Source of the DNA: PHBD01 sp964578535
Lineage (GTDB): Bacteria; Desulfobacterota; Syntrophia; Syntrophales; PHBD01
Assembly: GCA_964578535.1 (NCBI GenBank)
Contig: CAZODI010000052.1
Span: forward strand, 1 to 20,772
Direction of reading: 5' to 3'
DNA: 20,772 nucleotides
This document shows, one piece after another, positions 14,891-20,772 of the stretch (the stretch's first letter is position 1; each line of letters starts with the position of its first letter). Made by a program: the position numbers and the translations under genes. Below the pieces are notes generated by a model that saw only the letters and a program-made list of their open reading frames with translations, searched no databases and had not been told where the DNA came from.

Positions 14891-15867
14891 AACCTGCCGA
14901 TGATCTCCTTCATCTCTTCCACGCTGAGGCGCCAGGGGTTCGTGTCGGAGCTGTATTCGAAGTCCTCCGGCAGCTGTTGAGCCCCGTTCCGGGTGTACCG
15001 GCGTTCCCAGAACCGGAAGTCCGGTTGAATCAGATAGTAGGAATCGAATTCCAGGGAACGGCGCGCATCGTCCCGGGGGATCATGAGCTCGTGGAGTTTC
15101 TCCCCGGGCCGGACGCCGATGACCCGGACCGGGCACTCCGGCGCGATGGCCTTCGCAAGGTCCATGATATTCATGCTCGGCAGCTTCGGCACGAACATTT
15201 CACCGCCCACCATGCGATCCAGGCTGTCGAGGACGAAGTCCACCCCTTGCTGGAGGGTTATCCAGAAGCGGGTCATCCGGGGATCCGTCACAGGGATGGA
15301 TCCCTCCTCGCGGCATTTCATGAAGAATGGGATCACGCTCCCCCTGCTTCCGATTACGTTGCCGTATCGGACAACGCTGAAGCGGGAATCCCCCATTCCG
15401 ACATAGGAGTTGCCCGCTATGAAGAGCTTGTCCGAGCAGAGCTTCGTTGCTCCGTAAAGGTTGATCGGGTTCGCCGCCTTGTCCGTGCTGAGGGCGATGA
15501 CCCGCTTCACCCCCTGGTCGATGGCTACGTTGATAATGTTCTGGGCTCCCAGGATGTTGGTCTTCACGGCCTCGAAGGGATTGTACTCCGCCGCCGGCAC
15601 CTGCTTGAGGGCTGCGGCATGGATCACGTAATCCACGTCCCGGAAGGCCCGGTGGAGCCGCTCCTTGTCGCGGACGTCTCCGATGAAGAAGCTGACGCAG
15701 ACATGATCTGCAAAGACCGGATTCTGGGACATCTCAAACTGCTTGAGCTCATCGCGGCTGAAGATGATAAGGCGTCTGGGCTTGTATCGCTGCAGTATGA
15801 CTTCGGCACATTTTTTTCCGAAGGATCCGGTGCCTCCGGTAATGAGAATCGTTTTCCCGTTCAACAT
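14887..15867 (-). CDS. pseB: UDP-N-acetylglucosamine 4,6-dehydratase (inverting), PseB
   Basis: A 326-residue short-chain dehydrogenase/reductase that opens the pathway by converting UDP-GlcNAc to the 4-keto-6-deoxy-L-arabino sugar. The NADP loop is ITGGTGSFGKK (9-19). The active site TDK (128-130) and Y138-x3-K142 (NLYGATK) match FlaA1/PseB, as do HAAALKQVP (83-91), the family's signature stretch, and VVRYGNVIGSRGSVIPFF. RPGEKLHELMIP near the C-terminus is also typical. The length is normal. The ATG at 15867 has a cggag SD 6 bases upstream. It is the first gene of the operon, so the promoter should lie in the 573-base gap upstream. Confidence 0.95.
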   Translation of the reverse strand: MLNGKTILITGGTGSFGKKCAEVILQRYKPRRLIIFSRDELKQFEMSQNPVFADHVCVSFFIGDVRDKERLHRAFRDVDYVIHAAALKQVPAAEYNPFEAVKTNILGAQNIINVAIDQGVKRVIALSTDKAANPINLYGATKLCSDKLFIAGNSYVGMGDSRFSVVRYGNVIGSRGSVIPFFMKCREEGSIPVTDPRMTRFWITLQQGVDFVLDSLDRMVGGEMFVPKLPSMNIMDLAKAIAPECPVRVIGVRPGEKLHELMIPRDDARRSLEFDSYYLIQPDFRFWERRYTRNGAQQLPEDFEYSSDTNPWRLSVEEMKEIIGRL

Positions 15868-16440
15868 GTCATGCTCCGTCTTGATGCAAGGTCAGGATGG
15901 CTGACGACTGCTCATGGCCTTCCAGCGAGGGATCCGTCCTGCTTCCTTCATTCCCCCGGCGGCTCGCTCTGATGGGAAGGAGCAAGGACCGTCAACAGTC
16001 CATCACACAGGCGTCGAATTTCAGACACCGCTCATCATCCGGGAGCCTGGCCTTCCCTGGCCTTCCTCCAATGGACATCCCGGATCCCCGGCCGCTTTCT
16101 TCCACAGGAACGAAATCCTGTCGGAACTGAAATGATTCATATCGACCGGAGAGCCTGCATAATCCATACCATCCGACTTACTCGTGGCAGACGGAACAGC
16201 ACTCATCCAAAACTCTGCAGAGATCCTGTGTCATCATCGCATGATCCCACTGCAAAGCGGTTTCAATGACCGTGCGACTCAGGGCTCAGGCTCCAACTCC
16301 CCTGCAAACAGACCATCCGCATGTTCACAGGGGGCGTCATCACGCTGATTCATCGAGCCGCGTCATCAAAGGCCTGCAGGACTTTGCGTCTTGTTTTCAG
16401 CAAAAAAAGTCAAGGATAATTAATGGATCCGACGGGTCGA
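15868..16440. other. 573-base gap upstream of pseB with no convincing gene
   Basis: This must hold the end of the upstream transcript and probably the pse operon promoter. On the minus strand, CCTTGACTTT at 16415-16406 resembles the -35-like block upstream of the regulator, but no good -10 follows at 17-18 bases. GACTTTGC (16380-16387) and GCAAAAAAAGTC (16400-16411) form an interrupted inverted repeat just after the GT2 stop. A 61-codon minus-strand frame (16021-16206) has no recognisable domain. A tiny minus-strand frame in the 16188-16244 region ends in DECCSVCHE, a CxxCH-like string. The composition is less GC-rich than in the genes. Confidence 0.5.
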
Positions 16441-17355
16441 TCAGGGCAGCCCCCTCAGGTGCCAGGCCAGCAGTTCCTGGTACACGTCCGCCTTCCGGCG
16501 GAGACCCGTGTGCAGGCCCAGTGTGAGGATCATCCCCGCGGTGCTCAGGATGGCGTTGACGGTAAGGCGGAGGAAGAGAATGCAGCAGACTGCGACATAG
16601 TAAGGCTTGCCGAACCATTTCCGGAAGAAGGCATACCGGGAGCGGTAGAAGGACATCCGGGAAGCGATGCCGGTGCCGACGCTCTGTCCCTGGAGGTGAT
16701 AGATCCGGGCCGCCGGCACGTGGAAGACCTTCCAGCCCTTCCGGGACATGGCGTAGGCCCAGTCGGTCTCCTCGAAATAGAAAAAATAGCGCTCATCCAG
16801 GAGTCCCGCGTCGTCCATGGCCTCCCGGCGGACCATCAGGCAGGCCCCGACCCCCGAATCCACCTCCAGCGGCTCCGTGTGGCGGTAACGCTTGCTGGGG
16901 AACCGCCGGGGGAAAAGGATTTCCAGGAGGGGCATGTTGGCCGTCAGCGCGAGCAGGGTGGGAAAGGCGGCGATGGAGTTCTGGAGGCTCCCGTCCCGAT
17001 TGAGAAGCTGGCCGCAGGCCATGGCGGCGTCGGGTCGTCCTTCCATGAACCGGAACAGCGCCTCCACGGCGCCCTCCGTCAGGACCGCGTCCGTGTTCAG
17101 GAGCAGAGCGTACCGGCCTTCCATGACCCGGAAGGCCTGGTTGTTGGCGGCGGCAAATCCCCTGTTTTCAGCGTTTGCGACGACCCGGACACCGGGAAAG
17201 GATTCCCGGAGCATAGCCGCGCTGCCGTCGGAGGATCCGTTGTCCACCACGATGATCTCGAAGGCGATGTCCCGCACCGTGTCGTAAACCGATCGCAGGC
17301 AGTCGCGCAGGAGCTCCCGGGTGTTCCAGTTGACGATGACGAAGGAGATGTCCAC
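16441..17355 (-). CDS. GT2 glycosyltransferase, WbbL/rhamnosyltransferase-like
   Basis: A 304-residue GT-A transferase. The N-terminus MDISFVIVNWNTRELLRDCL, VVDNGSSDGSA (36-46), NRGFAAANNQAF (64-75) and LLLNTDAVL (84-92) with the DxD-like NTDA are the WbbL-type signature. VDSGVGACLMVRREA and FFYFEETDWAYAMSRKGW (191-208) supply the ED-type catalytic region, with H220 following. Residues 251-280 are hydrophobic and probably hold the C-terminal end to the inner membrane. It would add a deoxyhexose or other sugar to a lipid-linked glycan on the cytoplasmic face. The start is GTG at 17355, sharing one base with the previous gene's TAG. The SD is weak, so coupling is likely. It is the last gene of the four-gene operon. 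Confidence 0.88.
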   Translation of the reverse strand: MDISFVIVNWNTRELLRDCLRSVYDTVRDIAFEIIVVDNGSSDGSAAMLRESFPGVRVVANAENRGFAAANNQAFRVMEGRYALLLNTDAVLTEGAVEALFRFMEGRPDAAMACGQLLNRDGSLQNSIAAFPTLLALTANMPLLEILFPRRFPSKRYRHTEPLEVDSGVGACLMVRREAMDDAGLLDERYFFYFEETDWAYAMSRKGWKVFHVPAARIYHLQGQSVGTGIASRMSFYRSRYAFFRKWFGKPYYVAVCCILFLRLTVNAILSTAGMILTLGLHTGLRRKADVYQELLAWHLRGLP

Positions 17356-18137
17356 TAGCGCTTCACCCGGTCCTTCTGGCGGGATAGTTCGCTCAGCTTC
17401 GCATACTTGAAGAACTTGTTGATCGAATCCGTCATGGCCAGGGTCAGCCCCTGGACCCCGTCGAGCATGCCCAGGCGCAGGATGTACCCCTGCAGAAAGG
17501 TGAAGCCCGCCCGGCCAAAGGCGGCCCAGACGGTGGCCCGCTTGCCCTCTTCGTAGGCCTCCAGGGCGCCCAGGGTGGAATAGCGGTCGATTTTCTGGAG
17601 GACGGCGCTCAGGCGGCTCTCGGTGAAGTGGTCGATGGGATCCTCCAGGGGTGCCACGCGCCCTTTCACCTCCAGACCCTCATGGACCCGGGCGGGGCTC
17701 ATGCGCCCCCTTCCTCTCCGGAAAAGCCGTACGATCCGGTCCGGCCACCAGCCGTTGTGCCGGATCCAGCGGCCCTGGAAGTAGTTCCGCCGCGGGAAAC
17801 TGTATCCCGCCGGATCCCCTTCCTTTTCCGGCTTCGTGACGATCTCCCGGATGGCCGCCGCCGTCTCGGTCGGAATGCGCTCGTCCGCATCCAGGACCAG
17901 GATCCAGGGCTGGGTGCACTGATCGATGGCAAACTGTTTCTGGACGCCGAACCCCTCCCAGCTGCGCGTGCACACCTGGCAACCCACCTCCGTGGCGACG
18001 CGGACCGTGTCGTCGGTGCTCCCCGAATCGACGACGACGATCTGCGTGGCGAAACGCACGCTCTCCAGGCATCCCGGGAGGTTGTCCCCCTCGTTCATGG
18101 TGATGACGGCAACGGAAAGGGGAACCTTTGAGGTCAT
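17355..18137 (-). CDS. GT2 glycosyltransferase, WaaE/KdtX-like
   Basis: A 260-residue family 2 transferase. LSVAVITMNEGDNLPGCLESV (7-27), VVVDSGSTDDTV (34-45) and ILVLDADERI (79-88) with DAD as the metal/nucleotide site are followed by GYSFPRRNYFQGRWIRHNGWWPD and RMSPARVHEGL. This pattern is that of the WaaE-type beta-1,4-glucosyltransferases of the LPS core and their EPS relatives. A basic, amphipathic C-terminal third (about 195-260) probably binds the membrane. The donor and acceptor are not known. The ATG at 18137 overlaps the previous stop by ATGA, and the end overlaps the next start by one base. Confidence 0.88.
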   Translation of the reverse strand: MTSKVPLSVAVITMNEGDNLPGCLESVRFATQIVVVDSGSTDDTVRVATEVGCQVCTRSWEGFGVQKQFAIDQCTQPWILVLDADERIPTETAAAIREIVTKPEKEGDPAGYSFPRRNYFQGRWIRHNGWWPDRIVRLFRRGRGRMSPARVHEGLEVKGRVAPLEDPIDHFTESRLSAVLQKIDRYSTLGALEAYEEGKRATVWAAFGRAGFTFLQGYILRLGMLDGVQGLTLAMTDSINKFFKYAKLSELSRQKDRVKR

Positions 18138-18835
18138 AAGCGGTCCAGAACCGTGAATCCGTTGCAGGATGCCCGGTGGCGGATGAGCCAGCCCGGCCGG
18201 CCGGGCTCACCGAGCCCGCTGGGAATGATCCGGGTGAAGTTCTCCCCTTCCGGGAACGACTGCCCCAGGTGCTCCTCGACGGCCCGGATGACGCCCCGCT
18301 CGTTGTCCCAACCGGTGCCGACGCTCCCGTCCCGGCGGACGAAGGACTCCGTCATGTTCGTATCGTGAAAGACGACCCGCGCGGCCGACCCGAGGTGCGG
18401 AAACCAGGCGCGGATCTCCCGGACGGTGTGCTCATAGAGATGGCTCGTGTCGATGAAGAGGAGATCGATCTCCGGAGAAAGGCCCCGGCCCGCGCACCAG
18501 GAGGGAAAGGTCTCGCCGAAGGCCACGTCGTCGCCGTGGAGGAAGTGCCGCTTCCCGTAGGTCGAGACGTTCGCGCGGTCCTCGATGTCCACGCTCACGA
18601 GGACGGCGTCCCAGAGCTTCGCGGCCCGCTCGAAGACAAAGCTCGACTCGCCGTCCCCTACGCCCAGCTCCACGATCAGCCTGAGCTCCCTGTCCAGGCA
18701 GAGGAGAAAAAGCTCCTCCAGGTGGTCGCAGATGTCCGTCGGCCGGGCGGAGCGTCGCCGGACCTCCTCCAGGGCCTTCCGGAGCGCCCCCGCCGGCGTC
18801 TTTTTCAACGCCCATGCCTTTTCAAATGTTCCCAC
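18134..18835 (-). CDS. Class I SAM-dependent methyltransferase-like protein (CmcI/Methyltransf_24 type)
   Basis: A 233-residue protein. The SAM site is LIVELGVGDGESSFVF (53-68) with acidic motif II at VSVDIEDR (80-87). DLLFIDTSHLYEHTVREI (124-141) and RVVFHDTN (153-160) are the pattern of Methyltransf_24 and cephalosporin-hydroxylase-like (CmcI) O-methyltransferases, which use Asp/His residues in metal binding. It probably methylates a sugar of the glycan built by the neighbouring transferases. The start is GTG at 18835 with an excellent SD (aaggag, 8 bases). A nearby ATG at 18815 is out of frame. It overlaps the upstream gene by 14 bases and the next by 4. Confidence 0.8.
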   Translation of the reverse strand: MGTFEKAWALKKTPAGALRKALEEVRRRSARPTDICDHLEELFLLCLDRELRLIVELGVGDGESSFVFERAAKLWDAVLVSVDIEDRANVSTYGKRHFLHGDDVAFGETFPSWCAGRGLSPEIDLLFIDTSHLYEHTVREIRAWFPHLGSAARVVFHDTNMTESFVRRDGSVGTGWDNERGVIRAVEEHLGQSFPEGENFTRIIPSGLGEPGRPGWLIRHRASCNGFTVLDRL

Positions 18836-19763
18836 CCGGGTTGCTCCTTCCCTTCTCCAGAGGGTCCGGCAGGTACCGGTTGCGGCCGTAGCGCCCCTCG
18901 ATCTCCGGGAAATCCCGGATCGTCCGGTCGCCCAGGGGCCGATAGATGTCCAGGTGCCGGTTCAGATCCGGCCACTTCTCGTCCCAGAGGCGCTTCATCA
19001 CCGCCGTTCCGTCCTCGCCGTAGCACGCGAAGACGATCTGCCGGGAGTCGTTTTTCTCCGTCACCTTGTGGTGGTGCCAGACAAAGGAATCATAACTGAC
19101 GGCCGTACAGCCTCCTGCCAGGAAACAGCGGAGGGAGAAGTCGTTGTTCTCGTAGCAGGCCTTCCAGCGCTCGTCGAAAAACCCGACCTCGTCGAATACG
19201 GAGCGGCGCCAGAACATGACGTTCAACTCCGCCCCGATGCACCGCAGGTAGCCTCTCCGCTTCCGCCCGGCGAGGCGGCCCAGGAGGGACAATTCCCTGT
19301 CCCGCAGGGGCGCCAGGTCGAGCCTGTCGGACCCGAAGGGCTCCGCCGGAGTCCAGGTGTGGCGCTCGACGTCGCTCTTGTCGGTGAAGGGCAGCGCCTG
19401 GAAAACCTCGGGGATCTGGACTTTCTCGAACAGGTCCTCGTCCATGCCCGTCGTGACGATCACATCGGACGTAACCAGAGCCGCCACCGGCGACTTCGCG
19501 GTCCGCGCGAGATGGTTGATGGCGCCGCTGATCCCGACGTTCTCATCCAGAAGGAGCAGGGAAAACCCGAAGCGGGCGGCCTGCCCCCGGAGCCATTCCC
19601 GGTGCCCCTCCGTCGTCCCCTGGTCCAGCAGGTGCACCTCCGCCTGCAACCGGGGGCTCTTCCGTTCATAAAAAGAGCGGATCGTCTCACCCAGGATCCC
19701 CTGGGCCGTTTCCTCCCCCCGGGGATTGTAGTTCAGGATCAGGTACGTCACATCGGGAATCAT
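18822..19763 (-). CDS. Divergent GT2-like glycosyltransferase, first gene of the assembly operon
   Basis: A 313-residue GT-A-like protein. VTYLILNYNPRG (5-16) begins the fold. The usual VDNGSxD is replaced by LLDQGTTEGH (45-54), but DENVGISGAINHLA (73-86) is the normal next segment. AALVTSDVIV (94-103) occupies the DxD position as TSD. GAELNVMFWRRSVFDEVGFFDERW and ENNDFSLRCFLAGG (205-218) match the acceptor/catalytic region with ENND instead of the common E(D)xD. HHHK (230-233) follows. The ATG at 19763 was chosen over an upstream TTG/GTG because of its strong purine-rich SD (aggagggggag). The sugar it handles cannot be told. It overlaps the methyltransferase-like gene by 14 bases. Confidence 0.8.
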   Translation of the reverse strand: MIPDVTYLILNYNPRGEETAQGILGETIRSFYERKSPRLQAEVHLLDQGTTEGHREWLRGQAARFGFSLLLLDENVGISGAINHLARTAKSPVAALVTSDVIVTTGMDEDLFEKVQIPEVFQALPFTDKSDVERHTWTPAEPFGSDRLDLAPLRDRELSLLGRLAGRKRRGYLRCIGAELNVMFWRRSVFDEVGFFDERWKACYENNDFSLRCFLAGGCTAVSYDSFVWHHHKVTEKNDSRQIVFACYGEDGTAVMKRLWDEKWPDLNRHLDIYRPLGDRTIRDFPEIEGRYGRNRYLPDPLEKGRSNPGGNI

Positions 19764-19890
19764 GCCGGAAACTCCCCCTCCTTCCACGCGGGGGCTGCAT
19801 GCATACCACAAATAAGGCCTGAATTAAATAATGAATTTTCTCCGGCGGTATGGTAGACGGCCGGGAAACCGACCTTCCGCAAAGGACCCC
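19764..19890. promoter_or_regulatory. Divergent intergenic region, probable bidirectional promoter
   Basis: An AT-rich patch (19803-19837) interrupts otherwise GC-rich sequence between two genes that point away from each other. It carries several TAAATAAT and TTATTT-like strings suited to -10 boxes in both directions. No -35 box stands out. Promoters for the four-gene operon and for the FkbM gene must lie here or overlap the coding ends. Confidence 0.4.
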
Positions 19891-20709
19891 ATGACCAAAC
19901 GACTCAAATCCCTTCTTTACCGGCGCTGGCCGGAACTGGCGGTCGCCAGCGAGGCCTACTCCGCCGCCCGGTCCATCCGGAAGGCCGGCGTCCGTGAGAC
20001 GCCCTGGGGCTTCCGTTTCATCGGCCCGGTGGAGATGCAGGAGGGCCGCTTCGAGAAGGAAGAGGCCCAGGTCATACGGGATTGCATCTCCCGGGCGGAT
20101 ATCTTCGTCGACGTCGGGGCCAACGTAGGATACTATACCTGCCTCGCCCGCTCCCTGGGCCGGATTGTGATCGCCGTGGAACCGCTGTCCCAGAACCTCC
20201 AATTCCTCTATTCCAACCTGGAGGCAAACGGCTGGCGGGACGTGGAGGTGCACCCCCTGGGCCTGTCGGCCGAACCGGGCCTGGCCGTTCTTCACGGAAC
20301 CGGCACGGCGGCCTCCCTCGTGGAGGGGTGGGCCGGTCCGTCAACGAAGCACCGGACGATCCCGCTCACCACCCTGGACGCTTTGCTGGCGGGGCGCTTC
20401 CGTGCCCGCAAGCTCTTCATCAAAGTCGACGTCGAGGGCGTGGAGTTCGACCTCCTCCGGGGGGCCGGGGAAACCCTCCACCGGGATCTGCCGCCGGTCT
20501 GGATCGTTGAGACGGGGATCGGAGGCTGGTGCCCCGAGAGCCACGACAGCCGCTTCCGGGAGATCTTCGAGCTTTTCTGGTCTCTCGGCTATGATTCCCG
20601 GACCGTGGGCCGGGAGACCGTCCCGGTAACGGAGAAGGAGGTCGCCTCCTGGCTCAGGCGGCAGTCCACCGACGGGTTCAGCAATTTCCTGTTCGAGAAG
20701 AGCGCATGA
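19891..20709 (+). CDS. FkbM family methyltransferase
   Basis: A 272-residue SAM-dependent methyltransferase, the only plus-strand gene. The SAM site is IFVDVGANVGYYTCLA (71-86), followed by VIAVEPLSQNLQFLYSNLE (93-111) and FIKVDVEGVEFDLLRGA (176-192), the three hallmarks of the FkbM family. Members O-methylate sugars and other small molecules. HGTGTAASLVEGW fits the mid-region. The ATG at 19891 was preferred because aaagga lies 4 bases upstream and the family's N-terminus begins near there. An in-frame ATG at 19831 would add 20 Arg/Pro-rich residues and has a poorer SD. It faces away from the glycan operon but likely works on the same or a related polysaccharide. Confidence 0.9.
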   Translation: MTKRLKSLLYRRWPELAVASEAYSAARSIRKAGVRETPWGFRFIGPVEMQEGRFEKEEAQVIRDCISRADIFVDVGANVGYYTCLARSLGRIVIAVEPLSQNLQFLYSNLEANGWRDVEVHPLGLSAEPGLAVLHGTGTAASLVEGWAGPSTKHRTIPLTTLDALLAGRFRARKLFIKVDVEGVEFDLLRGAGETLHRDLPPVWIVETGIGGWCPESHDSRFREIFELFWSLGYDSRTVGRETVPVTEKEVASWLRRQSTDGFSNFLFEKSA

Positions 20710-20711
20710 CA

Positions 20712-20748
20712 GCCCCCGCGCCCCGGACAGGCCAACATTCGCGGGGGC
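20712..20748 (+). terminator. GC-rich hairpin just after the FkbM gene
   Basis: A perfect 9-base inverted repeat, GCCCCCGCG (20712-20720) and CGCGGGGGC (20740-20748), encloses a 19-base loop. It begins 3 bases after the stop codon. No U-run follows, so it is at best a Rho-independent-like or transcript-protecting hairpin. Confidence 0.4.
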
Positions 20749-20772
20749 GCGGCCGGGGATTCCCAGAGGAGC

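Noticed and set aside
13745..15136. PseC as a 463-residue protein with an 82-residue N-terminal extension
   Set aside because: The extension lies within pseB and is Arg/Pro-rich without similarity to the family. The ATG at 14890 overlaps the pseB stop by ATGA and gives the normal family length.
14887..15867. Legionaminic or sialic acid pathway instead of pseudaminic
   Set aside because: The dehydratase has the PseB/FlaA1 motifs and PseC and PseG are clear. No LegB/LegC or recognisable NeuC/NeuA set is present.
16021..16206. 61-codon minus-strand frame as a gene
   Set aside because: No recognisable domain and no clear SD, and the composition is like the rest of the gap; a possible remnant at most.
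16385..16420. Plus-strand promoter (TTGTTT ... GATAAT)
   Set aside because: The boxes are acceptable, but the only thing downstream on the plus strand is antisense to the GT2 gene, so a role is unsupported.
18585..19856. Plus-strand open frame of 423 codons opposite the assembly operon
   Set aside because: It covers two supported minus-strand genes and the divergent promoter region and has no domain pattern.

Overview
The window looks like chromosomal DNA of a Gram-negative, probably anaerobic bacterium. It is GC-rich, Shine-Dalgarno (SD) sites are strong, genes overlap by ATGA, and three radical SAM enzymes sit in one surface-sugar operon. A Desulfobacterota/Syntrophales-like host is my guess from this gene mix, not something the sequence proves. 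There are 20 protein genes, two of them outside the main clusters' functions and one cut by the left edge. I see no tRNA, rRNA, transposase, phage gene or CRISPR array. All genes are on the minus strand except the last one.

Layout, read in the direction of transcription from the right. (1) 19891-20709 (+) is an FkbM-type methyltransferase gene, divergent from everything else. (2) 19763 down to 16441 is a four-gene glycan assembly operon: glycosyltransferase, SAM-binding methyltransferase-like protein, WaaE-like GT2 and WbbL-like GT2, with every junction overlapping. (3) 16440-15868 is a 573-base gap without a convincing gene. (4) 15867 down to 1156 is a 13-gene operon with no gap above about 60 bases. 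It encodes a nonulosonic acid pathway of the pseudaminic type: PseB, PseC, an aldo/keto reductase, an SpsF/PseF-like cytidylyltransferase fused to a class III aminotransferase, PseG, a B12-binding radical SAM protein, a GT-B-like protein, a class I methyltransferase, a SPASM radical SAM protein, a GNAT acetyltransferase (candidate PseH), a WbqC-family protein, PseI and a second B12-binding radical SAM protein. (5) 1155-848 is a regulatory gap with a striking two-copy, three-block repeat. (6) 847-479 is an EPS-associated MarR-type regulator. (7) 176 to the left edge is the start of a nucleotide-sugar dehydrogenase.

How they fit together: PseB, PseC, the GNAT protein, PseG, PseI and the cytidylyltransferase domain can take UDP-GlcNAc to a CMP-activated 5,7-diamino nonulosonic acid. 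The extra enzymes (fused aminotransferase, aldo/keto reductase, two cobalamin-type radical SAM proteins, one SPASM radical SAM protein, one methyltransferase, one WbqC protein) are more than the canonical pathway needs. They suggest an unusual, further modified sugar. The flanking glycosyltransferases, the EPS-type regulator and the nucleotide-sugar dehydrogenase point to a cell-surface polysaccharide as the destination. No flagellin glycosyltransferase (Maf) is present. The most interesting items are this expanded pathway, the cytidylyltransferase-aminotransferase fusion, and the duplicated promoter-like blocks upstream of the regulator.
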